DNA from: JAANXG01 sp034520625 | GTDB taxonomy: Bacteria > Pseudomonadota > Gammaproteobacteria > Arenicellales > JAANXG01 | DNA length: 64,000 nt | Assembly: GCA_034520625.1 (NCBI GenBank) | Contig: JAXHNI010000011.1 | Coordinates: 1-64,000 of the forward strand | Direction of reading: 5' to 3' | Part shown: piece by piece, positions 51,336 to 62,870 of the stretch | Numbering within the stretch: position 1 is the first letter of the stretch | Layout of the letters: each line of letters starts with the position of its first letter | The notes under the pieces: generated by a model | Seen by the model: the letters and a program-made list of their open reading frames with translations, nothing else | Told to the model about the DNA's origin: nothing | Database searches by the model: none | Position numbers and translations under genes: made by a program

Positions 51336-53390
51336 TCATGGACCAGAGACGCGAAGGTTGAACGTCGACGGATCGGTAATGGGTTCGCTGCAGGCGGTTC
51401 CCCGGCACAGGTACGCGGTTGTATCCCCGCGATTCGTCATGCTGTCGATTATACCGGGCAACGGGCCCGGGGTCTGCTCCGGAATGGCGAATACCAGCCG
51501 GTCCGGATGGTAGCCCGCGCACCGGGAGCGCCATTCGGCCATGGCGCCGGGCCGGCCGCGGATGACGATGGTTTCCGGCGGCTCGAGGTGCTCGCACAGT
51601 GCCTCCATGAGCGCCCCGTGGGCGGATGGGTAGCGGCCCATCATCCCGGACATGACCTCCAGAACGCGCTCCGCGGCCCGCAGATAACGGGCGTCGGCGA
51701 CCAGGTGCCCGAGGCGCAGCAGGACCCGCGCCGCGATGCCGTTGCCGGCGGGCAGGGCGTCGTCTGTGCCGGGTTTGTCCCGGTGCAGCAGGGTTTCATG
51801 GTCGTTCGAGGTGAAGAACATGCCGCCGGTGGACGGGTCCTCAAAGTGTTCGAGCACGAAGTCCGCGAGCTCGATCGCCCAGTGCATCCGGCCGGTGTTC
51901 CAGTCGCACTGGTTCAACGTCAGCAGGGCATCGATGAGGAACACATAGTCGTCGAGATAGGCATTGAGGCGCGTGGCGCCGTCCCGGGTGGTGGCCCACA
52001 GCCGGCCGTCCCGCCACAGCGTCCGGTGAATGAATTCGACGGCGCGCTGCGCGGATTCCGTGAACGCCGGCTCCGCCAGCTGCATGCCCGCGTGGGCCAT
52101 GCCCCGGATCATCAGTCCGTTCCAGCTCGTCAGGATCTTCTCGTCCCGCAGCGGACGGACCCGCCGGTTCCGGGCTTCGTACAGCTTGGCCCGGGCCGAG
52201 TCGAGCAACGATTCCACGGTTTCCAGCTCGACCCCGCCATGCTCCGCAACGATGGTGAGGTCGTTGTGGATGTTCAAATGCCATTTGCCCTCGAAATTGC
52301 CTCCGCCCTGAAGGCCGAAGCGGCTTTCCACCACGGCCCATTCATGCTCGTCCAGCAGCGACGTCAATTCGTCCCGGGTCCACAGATAAAACCGTCCTTC
52401 CTCGCCTTCCGTGTCGGCGTCCAGGGTCGAGTAGTACCCGCCCTCGGGAGACTGCATCTCCGCCATGACCCACCGGCCGGTTTGCAGCGCCACCTCCCGG
52501 AATCGCTCGCTGCCGGTTGCCAGCCAGGCGTCCGCGTACAAGGGAAGCAACTGCGCATTGTCGTACAGCATTTTTTCGAAATGCGGAATTTCCCAACGGG
52601 CATCCACCGAGTAGCGATAGAAGCCGCCGCCGATATGGTCGAACAGCCCGCGCGTGGACATCGCCTCCAGGGCGTGCTCGGCGATGTCCCTCAGGGCGGT
52701 CCGCGGCCGGCCCTGCTTCGCGGTACGGTGCCAGAGGCGCAGGCAGAGACTGATGTTCGTGGGGTGGGGGAACTTGGGCGCGGCGCCGAACCCACCGTTG
52801 ACCGTGTCGCAGGCGCTTTCCAGCTCCCGGGACGCCTGGTCCAGCAGGGCGGGGTCCGCGTCACCCGGCTCGCTGATCTGGAGCCGGGCCATGGCATCCT
52901 TCATGGCGGAAACGTGCCCGGTCAGCCGGTCGTCCCTGTTGTTCCGGTAAAACTCGGCGACGCGTTTCAGGACATCCCTGAACGAGGGCATGCCATGGCG
53001 GGGACGATCCGGGAAGTAGGTGCCGGCAAAGAACGGAACGTGGTGCACGGGATCCATCACGATGGTCAGGGGCCAGCCGCCGGGCCTCTGGCTCAGGATC
53101 TGGTGGGCGATCTGGTACACCTTGTCAAGGTCCGGCCGTTCCTCTCGGTCCACCTTGATGCATACGAAGTGCTCGTTCATGAAGGCCGCCGTGGCTTCGT
53201 CCTCGAAGGACTCGTGCTCCATCACGTGGCACCAGTGGCAGGCCGTGTAGCCGATGGAAAGGAGTATGGGCCTGGCCGTGTCCCGGGCCAGGGCCAGGGC
53301 GGTTTCGTCCCAGGGCTGCCAGTGGACGGGATTGCCGGCGTGCTGCAGCAGGTAAGGGCTGGTTTCGTTCGCGAGTCGGTTGGCGCCCAT
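51336..53390 (-). CDS. Thioredoxin-domain protein of the YyaL/SSP411 family (DUF255)
   Basis: This 684-residue protein has an N-terminal thioredoxin-fold domain with YTACHWCHVMEHESFED, which holds a CxxC motif (CHWC), followed by an (alpha/alpha)6-type domain similar to glycoside hydrolases or N-acylglucosamine epimerases (GGFYRYSVDARWEIPHFEKMLYDN, FYLWTRDEL). The family is found from bacteria to humans (SPATA20), with unknown function. The start is ATG at 53390. It lies downstream of the lipoprotein gene on the same strand. Confidence 0.92.
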   Translation of the reverse strand: MGANRLANETSPYLLQHAGNPVHWQPWDETALALARDTARPILLSIGYTACHWCHVMEHESFEDEATAAFMNEHFVCIKVDREERPDLDKVYQIAHQILSQRPGGWPLTIVMDPVHHVPFFAGTYFPDRPRHGMPSFRDVLKRVAEFYRNNRDDRLTGHVSAMKDAMARLQISEPGDADPALLDQASRELESACDTVNGGFGAAPKFPHPTNISLCLRLWHRTAKQGRPRTALRDIAEHALEAMSTRGLFDHIGGGFYRYSVDARWEIPHFEKMLYDNAQLLPLYADAWLATGSERFREVALQTGRWVMAEMQSPEGGYYSTLDADTEGEEGRFYLWTRDELTSLLDEHEWAVVESRFGLQGGGNFEGKWHLNIHNDLTIVAEHGGVELETVESLLDSARAKLYEARNRRVRPLRDEKILTSWNGLMIRGMAHAGMQLAEPAFTESAQRAVEFIHRTLWRDGRLWATTRDGATRLNAYLDDYVFLIDALLTLNQCDWNTGRMHWAIELADFVLEHFEDPSTGGMFFTSNDHETLLHRDKPGTDDALPAGNGIAARVLLRLGHLVADARYLRAAERVLEVMSGMMGRYPSAHGALMEALCEHLEPPETIVIRGRPGAMAEWRSRCAGYHPDRLVFAIPEQTPGPLPGIIDSMTNRGDTTAYLCRGTACSEPITDPSTFNLRVSGP

Positions 53391-53438
53391 CAGGCTATCG
53401 GGCCTCCGGTGGAGTCTGCGTCGATTGTGACCCGGCGG

Positions 53439-53972
53439 TCAGCTTTCCTCCCCGTTCTCCGTATCGTTCCCGGTGTCCATGGGAGGAGTCGTTTCCGGCG
53501 GCCCGTCCTGGTTGCCCACGAGATTGCCGGCGTAGGAGGCCGCGGCGCCGCTGCAGACCTCAGTGTCCGGACCGAAGGAGCCGGACAGCCGCGCGTTCCC
53601 CTGCGGGCCGCTGATACCCGCACGGCTCCGGAGCGTCAGCACGCACGGCGCCGTGGCATCGTCGGAGGTGGCGGTGAAGATGCAGGTGGTTTCATAGGTC
53701 ATCACATTGCCGTTGACGAACACGTCCAGGCTGCATTCGGAATCCGTCCCGGTAATCACCGCATTGCCGTCGGCGCCCACCACGACCCGGGTGGTGTCGG
53801 TCAGGAAGGTGGCGGTGCCGCCGATGTTGACATTGAACGTGGCCACGAGAAACCACGTCCCGGTGAAGGGGGTCGCGCTGCCGGCGCCGCCGGATTCACT
53901 GCTGCCCCCGCCGCAGCCCGCGAGCGCGGCGGCCAGCGGCAGGAGCCATAGCCTGCGAAAAATGTGTTGCAC
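53439..53972 (-). CDS. Putative lipoprotein, hypothetical
   Basis: I do not recognise the domain. The 177-residue protein has a lipoprotein signal peptide (MQHIFRRLWLLPLAAALAGC, lipobox LAGC) followed by a Gly/Ser-rich linker. The mature part has beta-type alternation (FTGTWFLVATFNVNIGGTATF) and four cysteines (DSECSLDVF, TTCIFTA, APCVLTL, EVCSGAA) that could form disulfides. The C-terminus is low complexity (PPETTPPMDTGNDTENGEES). A weak resemblance to small beta-sandwich lipoproteins can be seen, not more. Confidence 0.78.
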   Translation of the reverse strand: MQHIFRRLWLLPLAAALAGCGGGSSESGGAGSATPFTGTWFLVATFNVNIGGTATFLTDTTRVVVGADGNAVITGTDSECSLDVFVNGNVMTYETTCIFTATSDDATAPCVLTLRSRAGISGPQGNARLSGSFGPDTEVCSGAAASYAGNLVGNQDGPPETTPPMDTGNDTENGEES

Positions 53973-54090
53973 TGTGAAAAAGTACCCTCCGGTTCAGGCG
54001 CGGAATTGTGCCACATTCATCAGGGCAAGACGAACGAACCGTCAGGCGCGCTTCGGTAGAGTCGTAGTTTGCCGACAAGCGCAAAGGTCC

Positions 54091-54244
54091 GGGTCGGAGG
54101 CGGGGGGCACCACCCAGGGCCGCTGTGAGGAGCGGCACAGGGAAGTGCCGTTTGCGGACCGAAGGACGGAATACATCCTTGTACGCTCTGGCTCAAACAT
54201 CCCTGTTTTCGACAGCCCTGGGTGGTGCCCCCCGCCTCCGACCC
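54091..54244 (+). repeat. Structured intergenic repeat, copy D (core with 42-nt insertion)
   Basis: Left arm 54091-54120 (begins GGGTCGGAGGCGGGGGG) and right arm 54215-54244 match perfectly over 30 bp; pairing continues three bases further on each side. The arm sequence differs strongly from A-C. The core (54121-54214) equals the other cores, but 42 extra nucleotides interrupt it after CGCTGTGA; the extra part forms its own hairpin CGGCAC/GTGCCG. It lies in the 413-bp gap between the lipoprotein and lgt, about 140 bp upstream of the lgt start. Confidence 0.92.
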
Positions 54245-54385
54245 GGAAAATCTTTCAAACCGAGCCGCTACCCGCGTATCCGACGGTATTGCCGCCGCAC
54301 CCGGTATCGAGTAAGGTTTTGCGGTCCAACGGCGCCGCCCGCCGGTTCGCATTGCCGTAAATTCAACAGACCCAGGGATCCCCGC

Positions 54386-55198
54386 TTGATCGTTCACCCC
54401 GGTATCGACCCCGTCGCGTTCTCCCTGGGGCCCGTGGCCGTCCACTGGTACGGACTGATGTATCTCGCTGGTTTCGCCGGCGGCTACGGCCTGGGCGTGA
54501 TGCGGGCCGCGCGCCCGGGCAGCGGCTGGGGTACCCACGAGGTCGGGGACATCCTGTTCTACATCGCCATCGGCGTCATCCTGGGCGGCCGCCTGGGTTA
54601 CGTTCTGTTCTACAACCCGGCGTACTATTTCCAGAATCCCTTCGAAATCCTGCAGCTCTGGTCGGGCGGGATGTCATTCCACGGCGGCCTCCTCGGGGTG
54701 ATCGCCGCCATGGCATGGTACGCGCGCAGGACGGGGCGGTATTTTTTCCAGGTGGCGGATTTCATCGCGCCGCTGACCCCGCTGGGCCTGCTGGCGGGCC
54801 GCATCGGCAACTTTATCAACCAGGAGCTCTGGGGCCGGCCCACGGACCTGCCCTGGGCGATGGTGTTTCCCGCCACCGACCTCGAGCGCCTGCCGCGGCA
54901 TCCCTCCATGCTTTACGAGGCCTTCCTGGAAGGGGTGGTGCTGTTCGCGGTGCTGTGGATCTATTCCCGCAACCCCCGGGCTACGGGACGCGTATCCGGC
55001 GTGTTTCTGATGTGCTACGGTGTATTCAGATTCGCCGTGGAGTTTGTCAGGCAGCCCGATCCGCATATCGGTTATCTCGCCTTCGGCTGGCTGACGGTGG
55101 GTCAGGTTCTGAGCGTTCCGATGGTATTATTCGGCCTCGCGGTATTCTTCCTGCCGCTGAAGTCCGCGGAACGGACGACGGAAAACACGAATGACTAG
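54386..55198 (+). CDS. lgt: Prolipoprotein diacylglyceryl transferase
   Basis: Lgt adds diacylglycerol to lipobox cysteines in the inner membrane. It has the family pattern HPGIDPVAFSLGPVAVHWYGLMYLAGF at the start, then GGRLGYVLFYN, MSFHGGLLGV, the signature GRIGNFINQELWGRPTDLPW and a final region with RFAVEFVRQPDPHIGYL. The frame is open upstream, but those residues come from the repeat; the TTG at 54386-54388 has AGGGA eight bases upstream and gives 270 residues, near the usual length. It overlaps the DUF4124 gene by 8 bp. Confidence 0.95.
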   Translation: MIVHPGIDPVAFSLGPVAVHWYGLMYLAGFAGGYGLGVMRAARPGSGWGTHEVGDILFYIAIGVILGGRLGYVLFYNPAYYFQNPFEILQLWSGGMSFHGGLLGVIAAMAWYARRTGRYFFQVADFIAPLTPLGLLAGRIGNFINQELWGRPTDLPWAMVFPATDLERLPRHPSMLYEAFLEGVVLFAVLWIYSRNPRATGRVSGVFLMCYGVFRFAVEFVRQPDPHIGYLAFGWLTVGQVLSVPMVLFGLAVFFLPLKSAERTTENTND

Positions 55199-55814
55199 TC
55201 CACATATCGCATCAAGGCAAACGGAATCCGGCGCGAAGCTCCCCCTGCCGGCGGGACTCGTCTCCGTGGCGGTGGCCGTGCTGCTGGTGGGCGCCGTCCA
55301 CGCCCAGTCCATCACCAAGTGCCAGGATGCGGAAGGCAACTGGCACTACGGCGATTTCGCCGCCGAAGCCTGCGCCGAGCAATCCACCATCACGGAGATC
55401 GATGAACGGGGCCTGAAAGTGGAAGAGACCGATGCGCCGCCCACCCAGGACGAGCTCGATGCGCGGAAGGCCGAGGAGGATCGCGAGCGCCAGGAAGCCG
55501 AGCGCCGGGCCCGGGAGGAGGCCGAAGACCGGCGACTGCTGCAGACCTATGACTCCGACGAGGCGATCATCAGGGCCCGGGACCAGCGCGTCAGCGCCCT
55601 GGAGCAGGAGCTGGAAAGCCACCGGATGTTCCGGCAGGACCTGGTGGACGAGAAACAGGACGCATCGGTTGATGACAATGATCAGCGGGCCGCCGATCTT
55701 GACGAGCAGCTCGAGCAGTACGACGCGGCGATTCAACGCCTGGAAGCTCAGCGCCGGGAGATCATCGAGGAGTACAACCGGGAGCTGGCGAGATACAGGG
55801 AGCTGACAGACTGA
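55191..55814 (+). CDS. DUF4124-domain periplasmic coiled-coil protein
   Basis: The 207-residue protein has an N-terminal signal segment (LPAGLVSVAVAVLLVGAVHAQ) and a DUF4124 motif with ITKCQDAEGNWHYGDFAAEAC. The remaining part is highly charged and helical, a long coiled coil (EEDRERQEAERRAREEAEDRRLL and LEQYDAAIQRLEAQRREIIEEY). DUF4124 proteins are common small envelope proteins in gammaproteobacteria with unknown role. It overlaps lgt by 8 bp. Confidence 0.85.
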   Translation: MTSPHIASRQTESGAKLPLPAGLVSVAVAVLLVGAVHAQSITKCQDAEGNWHYGDFAAEACAEQSTITEIDERGLKVEETDAPPTQDELDARKAEEDRERQEAERRAREEAEDRRLLQTYDSDEAIIRARDQRVSALEQELESHRMFRQDLVDEKQDASVDDNDQRAADLDEQLEQYDAAIQRLEAQRREIIEEYNRELARYRELTD

Positions 55815-55859
55815 CCGCGGCCCGGCTCCACATAATGGAACCAATGGAAAGGACGACAC

Positions 55860-56174
55860 ATGCAGGCAAAGCACCAACAGCTTCAGCGCCGTCTCAAGAG
55901 CTTCTACAACAAGAAGGCATCGAAGCTCGGGCTGGGCCTGACGGCCTCGTGCTGCACCCTCATCGAAAGGATGATCAACAACGGGGTCGAAAGGATGGTC
56001 AACCAGGGGGTCATCGAGCGCGAGGAACAGATCCAGGTCGCGGAGAGAAACCTCGCCCACTATCTCCAGAAGCTCTCGGAGGAGGCCCAGAGTCGGGGCA
56101 CCTACCCCCAGATCGGCGCCAAGGCTTTCGACAGTGTATTCAACATGGAATGTCCCCTATGGCCGTTCTGCTGA
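55860..56174 (+). CDS. Hypothetical protein, 104 residues
   Basis: I do not recognise this protein. It has a basic N-terminus (KHQQLQRRLKSFYNKKASKLGLGL), a Cys-Cys pair (TASCCTLIERM), two similar short segments (MINNGVERM and MVNQGVIER) and a C-terminal MECPLWPFC. It is predicted to be mostly helical, without clear membrane segments or a signal peptide. AAAGGA is located about six bases before the ATG. It lies between the DUF4124 gene and the exonuclease on the same strand. Confidence 0.72.
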   Translation: MQAKHQQLQRRLKSFYNKKASKLGLGLTASCCTLIERMINNGVERMVNQGVIEREEQIQVAERNLAHYLQKLSEEAQSRGTYPQIGAKAFDSVFNMECPLWPFC

Positions 56175-56201
56175 AGCGCACTGCACAGGTTCAACGATGA
56201 C

Positions 56202-57113
56202 GTGTTAGACGCCGACCCCCTCGAAGAGCGAACCATCTACCTGATCGATGCCAGTATCTACATCTTTCGGTCCTGGTTTTCCCTTCCGGATACGCTGACC
56301 GCCGCCGACGGAGCGCCGGTCAACGCGGTCTACGGGTTTCTTCGCTTCCTGACGGAATTCTTCGAGGCGACGCGGCCTGCAAATATAATGGTGGCGTTCG
56401 ACCAGAGCCTCACCACTTCGTTTCGCAGCGAAATCTACCCGGAGTACAAGGCCAACCGCGACCCGGCGCCGCCCGAGCTCAAGGCGCAGCTCCAGGCCTG
56501 CGAGCGGCTGGTGGACTGCCTGGGCATCTCGAGCCTGAAACACCCGCGCTTTGAAGCCGATGACCTGATCGCCAGCGTCGCGGTACTGGCCCGGGAAAGC
56601 GGTTACAGGGTAGTGGTGGTGAGCGGCGACAAGGATCTTTCCCAGGTCGTTCACGATGGAGACCTGTGGTGGGACTATGTCCGCAACCGGAAGCTCGACA
56701 GGAAGGGTGTCCATGAATACTTCGGCGTGTGGCCTGACCAGATGACGGACTTTCTGGCGCTGGTGGGAGATACGGTAGACAACATCCCCGGCGTGCCGGG
56801 TATCGGACCGAAAACCGCGTCGCGGCTCCTGCGGGTGTTCAAGGACATCGAACAGCTGTATGAGCGCCTGGAGGAAGTGCCCCGGCTGGGGATGCGCGGC
56901 GCCCCCAGGCTGGCCCGGGCGCTGGCGGAGCACCGGGATTCCGTGATGCTCGCCCGTCGGCTTACCGCGCTCGCCTGCGACGCGCCCGCGGGGGACCAAT
57001 CCCCCCACCATCGTATTACCCAGTCCAGGGCCGATGAACTGGCGGCGTTGCTGGCCTGGCTGTCCCGCGGCGAAGGTTACGTTGACAGAATACGGACGGC
57101 GTGCGTTCAATAG
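56202..57113 (+). CDS. 5'-3' exonuclease (PIN/H3TH type, Xni-like)
   Basis: The 303-residue protein has the nuclease domain found separately or within DNA polymerase I: DASIYIFRSWFSLPD near residue 16, MVAFDQSLTTSFRSEIYPEYKANRDP, EADDLIASVAV, VVSGDKDLSQVV and the H3TH region DTVDNIPGVPGIGPKTASRLL. It resembles E. coli Xni/ExoIX, a flap-type nuclease. The start is GTG at 56202; no good ribosome-binding site is seen. An inverted repeat GGCGTGCGT/ACGCACGCC (57098-57129) follows at its 3' end. Confidence 0.93.
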   Translation: MLDADPLEERTIYLIDASIYIFRSWFSLPDTLTAADGAPVNAVYGFLRFLTEFFEATRPANIMVAFDQSLTTSFRSEIYPEYKANRDPAPPELKAQLQACERLVDCLGISSLKHPRFEADDLIASVAVLARESGYRVVVVSGDKDLSQVVHDGDLWWDYVRNRKLDRKGVHEYFGVWPDQMTDFLALVGDTVDNIPGVPGIGPKTASRLLRVFKDIEQLYERLEEVPRLGMRGAPRLARALAEHRDSVMLARRLTALACDAPAGDQSPHHRITQSRADELAALLAWLSRGEGYVDRIRTACVQ

Positions 57114-57141
57114 TTTGTACGCACGCCGCGCCCTATAATGA
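57098..57141 (+). promoter_or_regulatory. Inverted repeat and TATAAT -10 upstream of gspA-like gene
   Basis: GGCGTGCGT (57098-57106) and ACGCACGCC (57121-57129) form a stem at the end of the exonuclease gene. TATAAT is at 57136-57141, with TTTGTA (57114-57119) 16 bp before it. The promoter would give a leader of about 20 bases before the ATG at 57168. The stem overlaps the -35, so an operator is possible. Confidence 0.5.
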
Positions 57142-57167
57142 GGTCCAGGTAACCACCGCGGGGGTAT

Positions 57168-58898
57168 ATGTACGCATCGTCTTTCGGCCTGACCGAGGCG
57201 CCCTTTTCCATCTCGCCGGATCCCCGCTACCTCTACATGAGCCGGCGGCACCAGGAAGCGATGGCGCACCTGCGCTACGGTATCCAGGAGTCCGGCGGTT
57301 TCGTTCTGTTGACGGGTGAAGTGGGGACCGGCAAGACCACGATCTGCCGGTCCATGCTCGAGCAGCTTCCGGAAAACGTCGACGTGGCGCTTATCCTCAA
57401 TCCACAGATCAGCCACAATGAGCTTCTGGCTTCGCTGTGTGACGAGATAGGTGTGTCGTATCCGGATGACGCCAGTCCCAAGCGGCTTCTGGCCCTGCTG
57501 AACGAGAAGCTGATCGAGACCTTCGCGGCGGGCCGGCGCACGGTTCTGGTCATCGATGAGGCCCAGATGCTGTCCAGGGAAGTGCTGGAACAGGTCCGGA
57601 TTCTGACCAATCTCGAAACCACCCGCCAGAAGCTTCTGCAGATCATACTCATCGGTCAGCCGGAGCTTGCGGACATACTTTCCCGGCAGGATCTCCGGCA
57701 ACTGGCGCAGCGGATCACCGCCCGCTATCATCTCGAGCCGTTGACCCGGAACGAGACCGGGGAGTACGTCAGGTACCGGCTCGGCATCGCGGGTTGCCAT
57801 CGCACCGTATTCACGGGCGGCGCCCTGCGCCGGCTTTACCGCCTCACCCAGGGTGTGCCGCGGCTGATCAACGTGGTCTGCGACCGGGCGATGCTGGGTG
57901 CTTACTCGAGCGACCGTGACCGGGTGACAGCCGCCATGATCTCCCGGGCGGCGGGGGAGGTGTTTGGCGGGGTTCGACGGCCCGGTGCTGCGTGGCGCCG
58001 GGCCGGCGGGTCGGCCCTGGCCGCCGCCTTGGTGTTTGCCGCGGCCATTGCCGTCATGCGGCCCGAATGGACCGGCGTCGATTATTTCGATCGTTTCGTA
58101 ACGACCGAGGCGCCCGCGGCCGGCGACACGGCGAACCCGGTGGCGCTGGCGGACGCTGTCGAGGTGCCACGGACGATCGCCCAGGAAGCCCCGCCGGAAG
58201 GGCCGGTTTCCCCGGAGTCCGGCCCGCCCGGCGGGGATGCCATCCCCGGCGATGGGGATGCCGGCCGGGAGCTGCCGTTGCCGGAGCTGCTGAACAGTAC
58301 GCACGCCGCCCGCGGCGAGTCCGAAGCCCTGCAACGACTGTTGAGGGTGTGGCGCATCGCCGCGGCGGGTGCCGCCGGGGAGGCGGCCTGCGCAGACATC
58401 GAGGATCTGTACGGTCTGCGCTGCCTCAGGGAGCAGGGAACCTGGGAGGATCTGCAAGGCCACAACCGGGCGGCAGCCCTGGCCGTGAACCACGGTGGCC
58501 GCATCTCGTATCTGGTACTGACGGGCCTCGACCGGGAGCGTGCGACCATCGCTGGCCGCGATGACAGTTTTCAGTTTGACAGGTCCGACCTTGAGCCCTA
58601 CTGGGACGGGAGCTATGTGCTGCTTTGGCGTTCCCCGCCAATGGGAACCCGGACCATCGCTGAGCACTCGGAGGGCGTTGATGTTCTGTGGCTGCGCCAG
58701 ACACTGAATCGGGTACCTGGCACTCCGTCTCTGGAAGTGGACAACACCTATTACGACTCGTCCCTCAAGGAACGAGTCATGGCGTTTCAGGAATCGAACA
58801 ATCTTCGCGTGGACGGCGTGGCGGGGGTCAACACCATCATCCGGCTCAACAGCATCGTCGATCCGGATGTTCCCAGGCTGGATGCGGCCCCGGGCTGA
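57168..58898 (+). CDS. gspA: ExeA/GspA-type AAA ATPase with peptidoglycan-binding domain
   Basis: The 576-residue protein begins MYASSFGLTEAPFSISPDP, the ExeA/GspA signature, with Walker A (LTGEVGTGKTTICRSML), Walker B (VLVIDEAQML) and an AAA lid (PLTRNETGEYVRYRL ... GVPRLINVVCDRAMLGA). A transmembrane segment (SALAAALVFAAAIAVM) is near residue 285. The periplasmic part has a C39-like domain and a peptidoglycan-binding domain (LRQTLNRV ... VMAFQESNNLRVDGVAGVNTIIRLNSI). With GspB it helps assemble secretin rings through the cell wall. No secretin or other gsp gene is adjacent. Confidence 0.93.
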   Translation: MYASSFGLTEAPFSISPDPRYLYMSRRHQEAMAHLRYGIQESGGFVLLTGEVGTGKTTICRSMLEQLPENVDVALILNPQISHNELLASLCDEIGVSYPDDASPKRLLALLNEKLIETFAAGRRTVLVIDEAQMLSREVLEQVRILTNLETTRQKLLQIILIGQPELADILSRQDLRQLAQRITARYHLEPLTRNETGEYVRYRLGIAGCHRTVFTGGALRRLYRLTQGVPRLINVVCDRAMLGAYSSDRDRVTAAMISRAAGEVFGGVRRPGAAWRRAGGSALAAALVFAAAIAVMRPEWTGVDYFDRFVTTEAPAAGDTANPVALADAVEVPRTIAQEAPPEGPVSPESGPPGGDAIPGDGDAGRELPLPELLNSTHAARGESEALQRLLRVWRIAAAGAAGEAACADIEDLYGLRCLREQGTWEDLQGHNRAAALAVNHGGRISYLVLTGLDRERATIAGRDDSFQFDRSDLEPYWDGSYVLLWRSPPMGTRTIAEHSEGVDVLWLRQTLNRVPGTPSLEVDNTYYDSSLKERVMAFQESNNLRVDGVAGVNTIIRLNSIVDPDVPRLDAAPG

Positions 58899-58907
58899 GT
58901 CGCGGCA

Positions 58908-59480
58908 ATGTCATACATACTCGATGCACTTCGCAAGTCGGAACAGGAGCGAGAAGGCAGCGCTGTACCGATTCTCCGTGCGCCGCCCCGGACCATCACC
59001 GGCTACCGCCGGCTGCCGCCGGCCGTCTCGGCCGGCGCGGCCCTGATCATCGCCGCGTCGGCCGTTGCCTGGCTCATCGCTCCGGAACTGCTGCACAGCA
59101 TCGGCAGTGCGCCGACTTCCCAGGCGCCCCCGGACCAATCACCGGAAACAGCCGGTCCGCGGGTCGCGACGCCGGTAGTGGAACAGGGCAGTCGCTCCCC
59201 TTCGTCGGATACCGCAGCGGTGCAGGAGGGTATACCGCGGTCCGGGGCGGAGACCGGTACCCCGGCGGCTGCGGATTCCGGCGTACACCCCCGCGTTGCG
59301 GATCTGTCGCTGACCGTCGTTTCCTACTCGGATAGCCCGCAACGGCGTTTCGTAATGATCGACCAGCGCATCGTGCGCGAATCGGAACCCGTCACCGAGG
59401 GTGTGGTGGTCAAGCGCATCCTGCCCAATGGCGTGATCCTGGGCGTTGGAGAGGAAGAGGTGTTGCTCGAGCCCCGGTAG
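58908..59480 (+). CDS. gspB: General secretion pathway protein GspB
   Basis: The 190-residue protein starts MSYILDALRKSEQERE, the GspB hallmark. It has one transmembrane segment (AGAALIIAASAVAWLIA) near residue 45, a proline-rich linker and a C-terminal domain with VADLSLTVVSYSDSPQRRFVMIDQRIVRE and KRILPNGVILGVGEEEVLL. Nine bases separate it from gspA, so they form an operon. GspA and GspB together support secretin insertion in type II secretion. Confidence 0.93.
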   Translation: MSYILDALRKSEQEREGSAVPILRAPPRTITGYRRLPPAVSAGAALIIAASAVAWLIAPELLHSIGSAPTSQAPPDQSPETAGPRVATPVVEQGSRSPSSDTAAVQEGIPRSGAETGTPAAADSGVHPRVADLSLTVVSYSDSPQRRFVMIDQRIVRESEPVTEGVVVKRILPNGVILGVGEEEVLLEPR

Positions 59481-59489
59481 GCGCCCGGG

Positions 59490-61877
<2,388 letters not shown>

Positions 61878-62044
61878 GGTGTCACAGCTCCCGGTATGGA
61901 TGGATTAGAATAGCGGGACTTGCGTCGTGCTTCCCCGGCACCGCCCGGGCGCACCCCTGAATCCCCGGTTTGACGGGCCGGCCCGGCAGCCGCCCGGGAC
62001 CGGTGTCGTCGAATCCGGAAACAGTCGGTATTGTACTGAAAAAA

Positions 62045-62866
62045 ATGGTTGATCGTTACGTCTTTGCTGTATCGGATCGCACCGGCATTACCGCCGAGAG
62101 CCTCGGGGTGAGTCTCCTGTGTCATTTTCCGAGCCTCCGGTTCAAGACCGTGGCGCTTCCCTTCGTGGATACGCCGGAAAAGGCGCGGGACGCGGCGCGG
62201 CGAATCAGTGAAGTTGCGGAGAGCAACGGCGGCCCGCCGCTGATCTTTGCCACCCTGGCGGATGACGAGATCCGGAAGATCATCGCCTCGAGCAACGGGG
62301 TGCTGTTCGATCTCTTCGATCACTTCCTGGCACCCCTGGAAAAGGAGCTGGGGGTGGCTTCGGAGCACAGCGTCGGCAGCTCCCACGGGGTGCTGAACCC
62401 GAACAAGTACACGGCGCGGATCAGCGCCCTGAACTACACTATGCGCACGGACGACGGCATGAACGCGAGCCACTACGAGCATGCCGAGCTGGTGGTCATC
62501 GGCGTGTCCCGTACGGCCAAGACGCCCACTTCCCTGTATCTGGCACTGCACTACGGGGTGTCAACGGCCAATTTCCCGCTGCTGGAAGAGGATCTTGAAA
62601 GGGCGCGCCTTCCGGATAAAATCATCCGCCATCGGAAGAAGCTGTTCGGGCTGACGATCGACCCCGCGCTCCTGCAGCAGATCCGGCAGGCGCGCTACGA
62701 CAAGGGCCGCTACGCCCAGCTGCGCCAGTGCCAGTACGAGGTGTCGCAGGCGGAGGCGCTGTACCGCCGAGAGCGCATACCGTATGTCGATACCTCGGCC
62801 AAGTCCGTCGAGGAGATCGCTACCACGATCATGCACAAAATCAACCTGAATCGCGAGCTGATGTGA
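62045..62866 (+). CDS. ppsR: PEP synthase regulatory kinase/phosphorylase (PpsR)
   Basis: PpsR phosphorylates and dephosphorylates PEP synthase. The 273-residue protein (DUF299) has SDRTGITAESLGVSLLCHFP, a Walker-like loop VIGVSRTAKTPTSLYLAL and KLFGLTIDPALLQQIRQ near the end. The frame is open upstream to 61970, but the family starts near the ATG at 62045. It is divergent from ppsA, a conserved pairing. Confidence 0.95.
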   Translation: MVDRYVFAVSDRTGITAESLGVSLLCHFPSLRFKTVALPFVDTPEKARDAARRISEVAESNGGPPLIFATLADDEIRKIIASSNGVLFDLFDHFLAPLEKELGVASEHSVGSSHGVLNPNKYTARISALNYTMRTDDGMNASHYEHAELVVIGVSRTAKTPTSLYLALHYGVSTANFPLLEEDLERARLPDKIIRHRKKLFGLTIDPALLQQIRQARYDKGRYAQLRQCQYEVSQAEALYRRERIPYVDTSAKSVEEIATTIMHKINLNRELM

Positions 62867-62870
62867 ACCG

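Noticed and set aside
53707..54360. Coding ORF running through the repeat upstream of lgt
   Set aside because: It is formed by the structured repeat and the lipoprotein antisense strand; comparable peptides (for example with GSNIPVFDSPG) appear at every copy of the repeat and reflect the shared core.
56205..58667. An 820-codon minus-strand open frame opposite the exonuclease and gspA-like genes
   Set aside because: It crosses a gene border on the other strand and shows no family motif. The plus-strand proteins have intact catalytic motifs.
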